Below, piece after piece: positions 8,760 through 17,290 of a DNA stretch of 64,000 bases (within the stretch, counting starts at the first letter, position 1; each line of letters opens with the position of its first letter). Below the pieces are notes generated by a model. It was given only the letters and a program-made list of their open reading frames with translations, did not search any database and was not told where the DNA came from. The stretch comes from Cryomorphaceae bacterium. GTDB taxonomy: Bacteria; Bacteroidota; Bacteroidia; Flavobacteriales_D; Parvicellaceae. The stretch is taken from the NCBI GenBank assembly GCA_905182525.1, contig CAJJBV010000005.1, positions 62,001 to 126,000 on the forward strand, given 5' to 3'. Position numbers and translations under genes: made by a program.

Positions 8760-11700
8760 ATGTATTCAAATAAAGATAGCTTTTTAGATCTCTCCAAAGA
8801 ATTAGACTTCTTTATTAATAAGTTTTATAAACATGCCGTTATCAAGGGATTGTTAATGTCTTTTATTTTTATTCTTTTTTTGTTGGCCGGGATTTTAATT
8901 TTAGAGGAGCTGTTTAGGTTTTCATCTGTTGGCAGGGGGGTTTTATTTGTTGGGGGGTGCGCTGTTACTATTCTTTATTTCTTTAAAGTTGTTGTTCTTC
9001 CTCTAATGAAACTTTTCTTTATTATTGATAGAATGTCCTATCGTGATGCCTCTTATTTGCTTTCTGCTAAAATCCCTGGAATTGAAGATCAACTAATCAA
9101 TGTTATTGGATTAAAAGCAATGGCAGAAAAAGGCGGTTCTGATTTGTTGTCTGCTTCTGTCGAACAAAAATCAATACATTCTTTGAAATATAATTTTTCT
9201 TCTGCAATCTCGTTGCACGAACAAAAAAAGTTTTTTTTGGTTGTCTTTCTTTTATTTTTAGCTTCTTTTTTTTTCTCCATTGTCTTCCCCGATAGTATTA
9301 TTCGCCCACTTAAAAGAGTCGTTTTGTTCCAAAGTAGCTTTGAAAAGCCAAACCCTTTTTCCTTTGAGATAAATAAGGGAATCCCTATTGTTGCTTTAGA
9401 AAACAACTCTCTTTCAATTAATATTAAAACCATTGGAGATGTAGAACCAGAACAGGTTCTAATGTACGTAGAAAATCAGCGATTTTTTCCTTCTAAATCA
9501 GAATTTAAATCCTTTACATATAAGTTCAATTCTGTTAAAAAGTCTTTTAATTTTAAACTCTTAGACGGTAATAATGATACTATTATTTTTCCAGTGACGG
9601 TATTACCTCGCCCCAGGTTACTTTCAGAAAAAAAAATAATTCATTATCCTGCTCATACTGGATTAGTAAACGATACATTTTATAATATTAACAGAGTGGT
9701 TGCTCCGGAAGGCTCTATTATTGATTGGGTTATTGGTTGTAGAAATATTTCTTCTTGTTCTGTTGTTTTTAATGATACCAATATACAAAGTAAAGAAGAG
9801 TTAATTCGGTTTTCTTACTCTCCCGTTAAATCTCAGGACTATTTAATATATATTAAAAATGATCTATCAGAATTTTTAGACTCTTCCGTTTACTATATTG
9901 AAATAGACAAAGATGCATATCCTTCTATATCTTTTAATGAGTTATATGATAGTAATAATGTTAAAAAAAGATTTTTTATTGGTGAGATTTCTGATGATTA
10001 TGGTTTTTCAAACCTGAGGTTTTATTGTAAAATTCAAGACAGTATTATATTTTCTAAACCGGTAAAATATCAGGGTTCTAACAGAGCTGTTTTTAGTTTT
10101 GATTTTGATTTCTCTACTTTAAACCTAAATGATGGCGATTTGTTAAAATATTACTTTGTAGTTAGAGATAACGACGGAGTTAATAATCCGAAAATGACTG
10201 CTTCAAAAACTCTTTTTTTTAAGTCTCCATCTAAGAAAGAGTTAAAAGAAATAAAAAAAACCAAGAGTTTGGAGCAAAACAAAGCTTTTAGCTCACTTCA
10301 AAAAAAACTTTTCTCTTTTAATGATGACTTAGACAAATTGCGTTCTAAAATGCTTAATAAAAAGTCTTTAGACTGGGAAGACAAATTGGCTCTAGAAGAC
10401 TTTCTAAAAGTGCAAAAGAAAATTCAAGAGGAGCTAGAAGAACTTCAAAATAAACTTGAAAACGAGCTTTCAGAAAGTCAAAAAAATAAAAGTGCAGAAA
10501 TTCTTAAAAAACAGCAGCAGGTTAATAAAATGATGCAAGAAATTATGTCTGATGAAATGAAAAAACTTTATGATGAACTCGGAAAACTTGCAGAAGAGAT
10601 GAACAAGGAAAAAGTATTGGAAAAACTAGAAGACCTAGATTTTTCTCAAGATGACATGCTAAAAGATCTTGACCGAACAATAGAGCATTTTAAAAAATTA
10701 GAGATTGAACAAAAAGCTAAAGAGATTGCTGAAGAACTTCAAGATTTAGCAAAAGAACAAGATGAACTAAAAGAAAAAAATAAGGATAAGGAATTTTCGA
10801 ATTTTCAAAAAACTAAACAACAAGAAAAAATTAAGGAGGAGTTTAATGAAATACAAAATGACTTGTATGAAATGAAAATGAAAAATAAGGAGCTAGAAAA
10901 GCCTTTAACTATCAATACTGCAGAAAAGGAAAAAGAAGTTAATGACGCAATGAAGGAGTCTCTAAAAAAAATTGCAGAAAATAAAAATAAAAAAACAGCA
11001 GAGCAACAAGAAAAAAGTAGTAAAGGCTTGAAAGATTTAGCAGGCTCTATGGAAAGCCTTAGCAAGGGCGGAGGAAACAAAGTAGAGGAAGATATGGAGT
11101 CTTTGAGGATTCTTTTAGAACAGCTAATCACCTTTTCTTTAGACCAAGAGCTGGTCCTTGTTGACATGAAAAAAACCAACCCAAAAGACCCAAAATTTAT
11201 TGGAATAGGTCAAGACCAACGAAACTTAAATGACAAAATAAAGATAATTGAAGACTCTTTAATCGCCCTTTCTCTAAGGCAAATAATGTTAAGCAACAAA
11301 ATTAACAACGAGGTTAAAAACATAAAACGTTCTTTAAAAAAAAGCATCAGATACATAACTGAACGTAAAGGAAAAAATGCGCAAATTCAACAACAAACTG
11401 TGATGATGCACACTAACGAACTCGGTCTTTTATTAAGTGAAATGATGAATCAGCTACAACAAAACATGCCAGGATCTGGACAGTGCAATAAGCCTGGTGG
11501 TAAAAATAAAAAGCCTGGTAAGGGTCTTCCTGAAAATGCGGAGGAGCTTAAAAAGCAAATTGAAGCAATGAAAAAATTTATGAAAGGCAAAAAAGATGGC
11601 AAAAATCCCGGAAATAAAGGATCGTCATTTGAACAACTTGGTAGAATGGCTGCTAAGCAATCCGCAATTAAAAAACAGCTACTTGAAATGTCACAAGAAC

Positions 11701-12062
11701 TAAATAAAGATGGATCGGGGAAGGGGAACAGCCTTAAAAGTCTCATAAAAAAAATTGAAGCTGTCGAGGATGATATTATCAACAATGAAATCTCTTTGTC
11801 TTCAATTAAGCGCCAAGAAGAAATCAAAATAAAGCTTTTAGAACTTGATAAAGCTAGTAAAGAAGAAGAAGAAGAAGAAAAAAGAGAGTCTAAGGAATCT
11901 TTGGATAATTTCAAAAATAATAATACTAGTTTGTTCGAAGAATATCTTCAAATTAAACAAGGGGAAACAGAGCTACTAAAAACTATTCCTCCAAATTTGA
12001 AACCTTATTACAAAAATAAAGTAAATGAGTACTTTAAATCTATTGATAACAATTATGATTAG
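8760..12062 (+). CDS. DUF4175-type membrane protein with long coiled coil
   Basis: 1100 residues. Membrane helices occur at about residues 27-50, 60-85 and 158-178, followed by a probably extracytoplasmic beta-rich region to about residue 490. From about 490 to 1080 the sequence is almost entirely Lys/Glu-rich coiled coil, including a run of acidic residues encoded by six GAA repeats (11862-11879) and a Gly/Lys/Pro-rich linker near residues 905-950. This architecture matches the DUF4175 family of Bacteroidota; I know of no established function. The 3' end overlaps the next gene by 8 bp, and the order DUF4175 - HATPase - ybeY - mnmG is one I associate with the phylum, so co-transcription is likely. 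Confidence 0.8.
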   Translation: MYSNKDSFLDLSKELDFFINKFYKHAVIKGLLMSFIFILFLLAGILILEELFRFSSVGRGVLFVGGCAVTILYFFKVVVLPLMKLFFIIDRMSYRDASYLLSAKIPGIEDQLINVIGLKAMAEKGGSDLLSASVEQKSIHSLKYNFSSAISLHEQKKFFLVVFLLFLASFFFSIVFPDSIIRPLKRVVLFQSSFEKPNPFSFEINKGIPIVALENNSLSINIKTIGDVEPEQVLMYVENQRFFPSKSEFKSFTYKFNSVKKSFNFKLLDGNNDTIIFPVTVLPRPRLLSEKKIIHYPAHTGLVNDTFYNINRVVAPEGSIIDWVIGCRNISSCSVVFNDTNIQSKEELIRFSYSPVKSQDYLIYIKNDLSEFLDSSVYYIEIDKDAYPSISFNELYDSNNVKKRFFIGEISDDYGFSNLRFYCKIQDSIIFSKPVKYQGSNRAVFSFDFDFSTLNLNDGDLLKYYFVVRDNDGVNNPKMTASKTLFFKSPSKKELKEIKKTKSLEQNKAFSSLQKKLFSFNDDLDKLRSKMLNKKSLDWEDKLALEDFLKVQKKIQEELEELQNKLENELSESQKNKSAEILKKQQQVNKMMQEIMSDEMKKLYDELGKLAEEMNKEKVLEKLEDLDFSQDDMLKDLDRTIEHFKKLEIEQKAKEIAEELQDLAKEQDELKEKNKDKEFSNFQKTKQQEKIKEEFNEIQNDLYEMKMKNKELEKPLTINTAEKEKEVNDAMKESLKKIAENKNKKTAEQQEKSSKGLKDLAGSMESLSKGGGNKVEEDMESLRILLEQLITFSLDQELVLVDMKKTNPKDPKFIGIGQDQRNLNDKIKIIEDSLIALSLRQIMLSNKINNEVKNIKRSLKKSIRYITERKGKNAQIQQQTVMMHTNELGLLLSEMMNQLQQNMPGSGQCNKPGGKNKKPGKGLPENAEELKKQIEAMKKFMKGKKDGKNPGNKGSSFEQLGRMAAKQSAIKKQLLEMSQELNKDGSGKGNSLKSLIKKIEAVEDDIINNEISLSSIKRQEEIKIKLLELDKASKEEEEEEKRESKESLDNFKNNNTSLFEEYLQIKQGETELLKTIPPNLKPYYKNKVNEYFKSIDNNYD

Positions 12063-12471
12063 TACCTTAGATCCTGTAGTGACGAAACTTAGCTTAAGGG
12101 CCGAATCAAAGAGCTTGCTTATTTTAGAAAGCTGGGTGAATTCTCTTTGTGAAGCTCATAATATTAGTAATGAAATTTACGGGAATATTTTAATTGCGCT
12201 TTCAGAGGCTGTCAATAATGCCATTAACCATGGAAATAAAAATATTCTAGAAAAAAAAACATTAATTATTTCTACTTTTAATAATAATAATTTAACATTT
12301 AATGTTTCTGACCAGGGAAATGGATTTGATTTTTCAGACCTTCCGGATCCCACATTGCCTGAAAATATTGAAAAGCCTCATGGGAGGGGGATTTTTTTAA
12401 TGCGTCAACTCTCTGAAGAGGTTGTTTTTGAAGAACCTGGAAATAAAGTTGAATTAACCTTTAAGGTTTAA
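12055..12471 (+). CDS. HATPase_c-fold ATP-binding protein (anti-sigma-factor kinase-like)
   Basis: 138 residues from the ATG at 12055, which overlaps the stop of the previous gene; an in-frame ATG 30 bp upstream is less likely. The N box ALSEAVNNAINHGN and the G1-like segments VSDQGNGFDFSD and PHGRGIFLM are those of RsbW/SpoIIAB-type GHKL ATPases. Proteins of this type bind ATP and regulate sigma factors or act as small histidine-kinase-like domains. No sigma or anti-anti-sigma gene is next to it, so the partner is unknown. The fold call is firm; the regulatory role is inference. Confidence 0.85.
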   Translation: MISTLDPVVTKLSLRAESKSLLILESWVNSLCEAHNISNEIYGNILIALSEAVNNAINHGNKNILEKKTLIISTFNNNNLTFNVSDQGNGFDFSDLPDPTLPENIEKPHGRGIFLMRQLSEEVVFEEPGNKVELTFKV

Positions 12472-12474
12472 TAT

Positions 12475-12888
12475 TTGGATATTTCATTTTATAAACAAAA
12501 TGTTTCTTTTGAGCTAAACGAATCTTCTACCCTTAAATGGGTTGTCAAAAGTATTGATTTGATGGGTTTTAAACCGGGCTGCTTGTCTTTTGTCTTTTGT
12601 GATGACAGATACATTAGAAAGATTAACAAATTATACCTTAAACACGACTACTTCACAGACGTTATTTCGTTTGACCACAGTAATGGAAAATTAATAAATG
12701 GTGATATTTTCGTGTCTATTGATACCGTTAAGAAAAATGCTTTGGAATACCATGTTACCTTTAAAGAAGAATTATTTAGGGTTATTATTCACGGTGTTCT
12801 ACATTTGTGTGGATTTAATGACGTTACAAATAAAGAAAAGTCTATTATGCGAGATAAAGAAAACAACTTGTTAAAACTAATTATTTGA
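12475..12888 (+). CDS. ybeY: Endoribonuclease YbeY, rRNA maturation factor
   Basis: 137 residues with a TTG start, 3 bp after the previous stop. The UPF0054 signature HGVLHLCGFND near residue 104 provides the zinc-binding HxxxH plus a final acidic residue where many members have His. The preceding TDVISFDH and GDIFVSIDTV segments are also characteristic. YbeY processes the 3' end of 16S rRNA and takes part in ribosome quality control. It sits immediately upstream of mnmG, another RNA-maturation gene. Confidence 0.94.
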   Translation: MDISFYKQNVSFELNESSTLKWVVKSIDLMGFKPGCLSFVFCDDRYIRKINKLYLKHDYFTDVISFDHSNGKLINGDIFVSIDTVKKNALEYHVTFKEELFRVIIHGVLHLCGFNDVTNKEKSIMRDKENNLLKLII

Positions 12889-12907
12889 TATAGAGTTGGT
12901 TACGCTC

Positions 12908-12923
12908 TGTTTCACGTGAAACA
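12908..12923. promoter_or_regulatory. parS centromere-like site (perfect 16-bp palindrome)
   Basis: TGTTTCACGTGAAACA is a perfect palindrome and identical to the widely conserved chromosomal parS consensus bound by ParB. It lies in the 37-bp gap between ybeY and mnmG and ends 2 bp before the mnmG ATG. A second, imperfect copy lies directly after the mnmG stop. parA and parB are not in this window. Binding by ParB is inferred from sequence identity alone. Confidence 0.85.
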
Positions 12924-12925
12924 AA

Positions 12926-14796
12926 ATGCTTAATAAATACGATATTATTGTTGTAGGCGCAGGTCATGCGGGAAACGAAGCTGCAGCTAGTGCAGCGAAG
13001 ATGGGTTCCAGTGTTCTTTTGATCACTATGAACATGGAAACCATTGGTCAAATGAGCTGCAACCCAGCAATTGGTGGAATAGCAAAGGGGCAAATAGTAC
13101 GCGAAATTGATGCATTGGGTGGTTCCACAGGAATAATTACAGACTTAAGCTCTATTCAATACAAGCTTTTAAACAAGTCTAAAGGTCCTGCAATGTGGAG
13201 TCCACGTGCTCAGTGTGACAGAAAACTATTTAGCAACACCTGGAGAAGATCCCTAGAGAGCATTAAAAACCTAGATTTTTGGCAAGATGTTGTCGAAGAA
13301 ATAATTGTTGATAACCACAAGGTAATTGGTGTAAAAACATCAATGGGAGTCAAAATACTGTGTAAGGCCGTGGTATTAAATAGTGGAACTTTTTTAAATG
13401 GCACTATTCATCTTGGGGAAAAAAAGTTTGGTGGTGGAAGAATGGGTGAAAAGCCAATAAAAGGAATAACAGCACAATTAGAATCGTTAGGTTTTAAGTC
13501 CGGTAGAATGAAAACAGGCACCCCGGCAAGGGTTGACGGTAGAAGTATAAACTTTTCTTTGATGGAAGAGCAGCCTGGAGATGTGAATCCTGGTAAGTTT
13601 TCGTACTTTAAAGACACCACAGCTTTAAAAAGTCAAAAAAGTTGTTTTATAACATACACAAACGAAAGAACACATGATGTTTTAAGAAGCGGGTTCAATA
13701 GAAGTCCTCTTTTTAATGGCGCTATAGACTCTGTAGGTCCAAGATATTGTCCTTCAATTGAAGATAAAATAAACAGATTTAGTCAAAGGCCAAGACACCA
13801 AATATTTGCAGAACCTGAGGGTTAGACACAATAGAATTTTATATAAACGGATTTTCTAGTAGCTTACCTGAAGATATACAACTTTTGGGGCTAAGGACTA
13901 TAAAGGGATTTGAAGATGCTAAGATGTTTAGGCCTGGGTATGCTGTAGAATATGATTACTTTCCTCCGACACAACTAAAACACACATTAGAAACTAAGAT
14001 TGTTGAAAACCTATATTTCAGTGGGCAGATAAATGGAACCACAGGTTATGAAGAAGCAGCAGGACAGGGTTTAATGGCTGGAATAAATGCACATTTAAAA
14101 ACGAACAATAAAGAGCCAGTTATCCTTGGAAGAAACGAAGCTTATATTGGGGTCTTAATTGATGATTTAATAACAAAAGGCACCAATGAGCCTTATAGAA
14201 TGTTCACTTCTAGGGCTGAATACAGAATACTATTAAGACAAGACAATGCAGATATACGGCTTTCAAAAAAAGGATTTGAGATTGGTCTATTGGAAGAGAA
14301 TAAATTTGATATGGTTGAAACCAAAAAGGAAAGAACTGAAATTTTAAAAAAATACGTAGCAAAACTATCATTGAGACCCGAAGAGGTAAACGATCTTCTT
14401 GAAAAGAAAAAAAGCGGAAAGATTAAACAAAAAGTTAAAACACCCAGTATTTTGACAAGACCTGGTATTTCTCTAAACGAAATTATTGATAGAAGCGAAA
14501 AATTGAAACACTTCATTAAAGAAAATAAAGTAGACAATAACATAATTGAACAAGTTGAAATAGACTTAAAATATAGTGGGTATATTAATAGAGAAATAGA
14601 AAATGCTGAAAAATTAAAAAAACTAGAGTACGTCAAAATACCAAATGATATAGACTATTTGAAATTTTCATCTCTTTCAACTGAAGCCAAAGAAAAACTA
14701 AACAGCATAAGGCCAATTAACATTGGACAGGCAGCAAGGATAAGTGGGATAAAACCATCTGATATATCGATTCTATTAATTTACCTAGGAAGATAA
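12926..14796 (+). CDS. mnmG: tRNA U34 carboxymethylaminomethyl synthase MnmG (one frame break)
   Basis: MnmG works with MnmE and FAD to modify the wobble uridine of several tRNAs. The N-terminal piece (12926-13825) begins with the FAD-binding [19 protein letters not shown] and contains [23 protein letters not shown]; the C-terminal piece holds [16 protein letters not shown] and the MnmE-interacting helical end. At GAGGGTTA (13817-13824) the first frame stops, and the continuation [18 protein letters not shown] resumes one base out of phase, exactly where MnmG proteins continue. One missing base, probably a G or T, explains this. The total, about 623 residues after correction, is normal for MnmG. 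I read this as a sequencing error in an otherwise intact gene. Confidence 0.93.
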
Positions 14797-14812
14797 GGTT
14801 TCACGTGGAACA
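14797..14812. promoter_or_regulatory. parS-like site, second copy
   Basis: GGTTTCACGTGGAACA starts at the base directly after the mnmG stop and matches the parS consensus at 14 of 16 positions (changes at positions 1 and 12). The inner CACGTG core and both TTNCAC/GTGNAA half-sites are kept. Together with the perfect site at 12908 it brackets mnmG at a spacing of about 1.9 kb. Confidence 0.6.
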
Positions 14813-14832
14813 AGAAAAGGAAAACATATTGA

Positions 14833-15693
14833 TTATGTAGTATATGCGAGGGGAGCGCTATAAAAAAACATCTTCTAGGGCAAGATCATAATGCAACAAA
14901 GGAGTTTTTTAGTGTTGTAGAGTGTAAAAACTGCGGATATAGATTTACAAGCCCAAGACCTAAAGAGAAATTTATTGGAAAATACTACCGAAGCAAAAAC
15001 TACATCTCTCATAATGCAACTAAAAAAGGATTAATAAATAAAATATATCACATTGTAAGAAAGTACCAATTTTACAAGAAAAACCAATTAATAGAAAAAT
15101 ACAGTAAAACAGACGGGACAAAAATATTAGATGTTGGATGCGGAACAGGTGATTTTTTAAGTTATATGCAGGACAAAAAATGGGAAATAGACGGTATAGA
15201 AAATGATGAAGGAGCTAGAAAAATTGCAATAGAAAAAAATGATATTAAAATTAATAGTGACCTTTTAAGCTTGAAAGAAAAAGACAAGTATGACGTAATA
15301 ACAATGTGGCACGTCCTTGAGCATGTATATGATGCTCAAACATACATCGAAAAGATTTATAAAATCCTTAAAAAAGGTGGAGTTATTATAATTGCTGTCC
15401 CAAACTGCAACTCCTATGACGCAAAAAAATATAAAGAAAATTGGGTAGCATATGACCTGCCAATACATGTATCTCACTTTAGAAAGTCAGACATTCATAA
15501 CATTGCGAATAAAAACAACCTAAAATTAAAACATATAGAACCAATGTTCTTTGACGCATACTACATAAGCATATTGAGTTCTAAGAAAAAAGGAGAAAAT
15601 TTGATTAAAGGTATTTGGAACGGATTTAAATCGAATATAAAGGCAAAAAAAGAGAAAGAGTACTCCAGTTTGATGTATTTTTTGTATAAATAG
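14833..15693 (+). CDS. Class I SAM-dependent methyltransferase with N-terminal zinc-binding motif; start unresolved
   Basis: The frame is open from 14833 although the first in-frame ATG is at 15166, which would cut the SAM fold. The upstream part clearly belongs: CSIC at 14836 and CKNCGY about 30 residues later form two Cys pairs, followed by TSPRP and the SAM-binding motif ILDVGCGTGDF (about 15126-15158) and ITMWHVLEHV. This domain order is typical of small methyltransferases found near surface-sugar or lipid genes. No ATG, GTG or TTG precedes the CSIC motif in this frame; a TTG (14829) and an ATG (14834) occur in the other two frames, so a small indel near 14830-14840 is likely. Substrate unknown. 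Confidence 0.75.
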   Translation, partial: LCSICEGSAIKKHLLGQDHNATKEFFSVVECKNCGYRFTSPRPKEKFIGKYYRSKNYISHNATKKGLINKIYHIVRKYQFYKKNQLIEKYSKTDGTKILDVGCGTGDFLSYMQDKKWEIDGIENDEGARKIAIEKNDIKINSDLLSLKEKDKYDVITMWHVLEHVYDAQTYIEKIYKILKKGGVIIIAVPNCNSYDAKKYKENWVAYDLPIHVSHFRKSDIHNIANKNNLKLKHIEPMFFDAYYISILSSKKKGENLIKGIWNGFKSNIKAKKEKEYSSLMYFLYK

Positions 15694-15793
15694 CTTTTAA
15701 GGACATATTATAACCCACAGGTACATATAATGCAGAAAAAATAAGATGTCTTAGCAGATTCAAGTTATGTGAAAAAACATAACTGCTTAATTT

Positions 15794-16774
15794 TCAACTA
15801 ATTAAAGGTGTTAATGTGGTGATTTCTGTTTGAGGGTCATTACCAAGGTGCATAATATTGTAAGCGCAATTAAGAATTGGCGCATCTTCATTTCTTTTTA
15901 AATTAAATATTATTTTATAAATGGAGGCACAGGCATGGTATCCTTCGGCAACCATTTTAGTTTGTGATAACGCTTTGGGTAGTGGCAACCCTTTACCAAT
16001 TAAAAAGCCAAGACTTCTATTTCTACTATGGGCTGAATAACAAGTTACTAAAAGATCCCCTAAGTAAGCAGCTTTAGTAATAATTCTATCTTTAGAATCC
16101 AAAATCGTTAAAAGATTATTAAGCTCATTTGCTGATGATGTAATTAAAACGGCAATAAAATTATCACCATAACCTAGACCTGAACAAACGCCTGTAAGAA
16201 TAGCATAAATATTTTTAATAATTGCAGCATACTCAGCACCAACAACGTCTGATGAAATGCTTATTTGTAAGAAATTTGATTTGAAAATGTTTTTTAGGTA
16301 TTCGACTTGAGTTAAACTTTCAGAGGATATGGTTATATAACTCTGCTTTTCAAGTGCAATTTCTTCAGCATGACAAGGGCCAGAAATAACACCGTAATTA
16401 TTGTTTTTATTAATAGAGGTAAAAAAACTGTGGGGGGTAATAAGTCTTTCTGGGATAACACCTTTAGTTGCAGATAATATAAACTTGTTGTTTAACAAAG
16501 GGCCTTTGTTTAAAAAAGTTGAAAACAAGAATTCTGAAGGAATTGCAACAATTATAAGATCATTGCTTTTTAAAACATCATCAATATTATTAAAGAGAGA
16601 TATGTTATTGGTATTAAGGCTTAAATTTGTTAGATAAGAAGGGTTTCGTTTGAAATTTTTAATGTGCTCAAGATTTTTATTACTTCTTATCCACCAGCTT
16701 ACTTTTTGCTTTTGTGAGAGAACTGAAATTAGAGCTGTTCCCCAACTGCCAGCGCCTATAACAGCTATATTCAT
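15794..16774 (-). CDS. gpsA: Glycerol-3-phosphate dehydrogenase [NAD(P)+]
   Basis: 326 residues. The N-terminus AVIGAGSWGTAL is the GpsA Rossmann motif, followed by the conserved SATKGVIPE segment and the catalytic-region motif GAEYAAIIKNIYAI with the essential Lys. It reduces dihydroxyacetone phosphate to sn-glycerol 3-phosphate for phospholipid synthesis in the cytosol. Its ATG overlaps the idi stop (ATGA), so it is the last gene of an rpiB - M28 peptidase - idi - gpsA string with overlaps or a 1-bp gap throughout. Confidence 0.95.
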   Translation of the reverse strand: MNIAVIGAGSWGTALISVLSQKQKVSWWIRSNKNLEHIKNFKRNPSYLTNLSLNTNNISLFNNIDDVLKSNDLIIVAIPSEFLFSTFLNKGPLLNNKFILSATKGVIPERLITPHSFFTSINKNNNYGVISGPCHAEEIALEKQSYITISSESLTQVEYLKNIFKSNFLQISISSDVVGAEYAAIIKNIYAILTGVCSGLGYGDNFIAVLITSSANELNNLLTILDSKDRIITKAAYLGDLLVTCYSAHSRNRSLGFLIGKGLPLPKALSQTKMVAEGYHACASIYKIIFNLKRNEDAPILNCAYNIMHLGNDPQTEITTLTPLIS

Positions 16775-17289
16775 AAATTTTTGTTATAAAATTTCTCAAC
16801 CTGAATAAAGCAAATTTTAAACCACTCTGTATATCTTTCCGGTTTATTTTTAATTTCTTTTTTAATAGCTTCTAAGGTTTTATATTCATATGTGTCAACT
16901 TCGGACAAATTAATAGTAGGGGTGTCGTTAGACGTTCCAAAATAAACATGGTCAAATTCATGCTCGTAGAGGCCGTTAATTAAAATAGCTTTATAAATAA
17001 AGTCAAATTGTTTGGATAAGTTACAGGACATTCCCATTTCCTCTTTAAGACGTCTATTTGCTGCTTCCTTTGTTGACTCGTTAGGCCTTGGATGACTACA
17101 ACAGGTGTTTGTCCAAAGGCCTGCTGAGTGATATTTAGTTTTAGCTCTTCTTTGTAGAAGTAGTTCCTTTTTACTATTAAAAACAAAAATCGAAAAAGCC
17201 CTGTGCAATACACCCTTTATATGCGCCTCTTGTTTTTCCATTGACCCAATCTCGTTGTCCAGTTTGTCAACTAAAATTACTTTTTCCAT
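16771..17289 (-). CDS. idi: Isopentenyl-diphosphate delta-isomerase, type 1
   Basis: 172 residues, normal for bacterial Idi. The Nudix-like fold shows LHRAFSIFVFN, the active-site Cys in WTNTCCSHPRP, the RRLKEEMG Nudix-box helix and the catalytic Glu region YEHEFDHVYFG. It interconverts IPP and DMAPP for isoprenoid, quinone and carotenoid synthesis. The start lies 1 nt after the M28 peptidase stop and the end overlaps gpsA, so all are probably made from one transcript. Confidence 0.96.
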   Translation of the reverse strand: MEKVILVDKLDNEIGSMEKQEAHIKGVLHRAFSIFVFNSKKELLLQRRAKTKYHSAGLWTNTCCSHPRPNESTKEAANRRLKEEMGMSCNLSKQFDFIYKAILINGLYEHEFDHVYFGTSNDTPTINLSEVDTYEYKTLEAIKKEIKNKPERYTEWFKICFIQVEKFYNKNL

Positions 17290-17290
17290 T

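Noticed and set aside
11862-11879. Six GAA repeats in the DUF4175 gene as a possible unstable microsatellite
   Set aside because: A trinucleotide tract in a coiled coil rich in Glu and Lys would change length without frameshift; nothing suggests regulation.
15763-15784. Possible hairpin (AGTTATG / CATAACT) between the methyltransferase and gpsA
   Set aside because: The stem is short and AT-rich with an A-rich loop, and no clean T run follows it on either strand, so I do not call it a terminator.
16687-16695. Single DnaA-box-like TTATCCACC inside gpsA
   Set aside because: One mismatch, one copy, no cluster and no AT-rich unwinding element beside it. It does not indicate an origin here.
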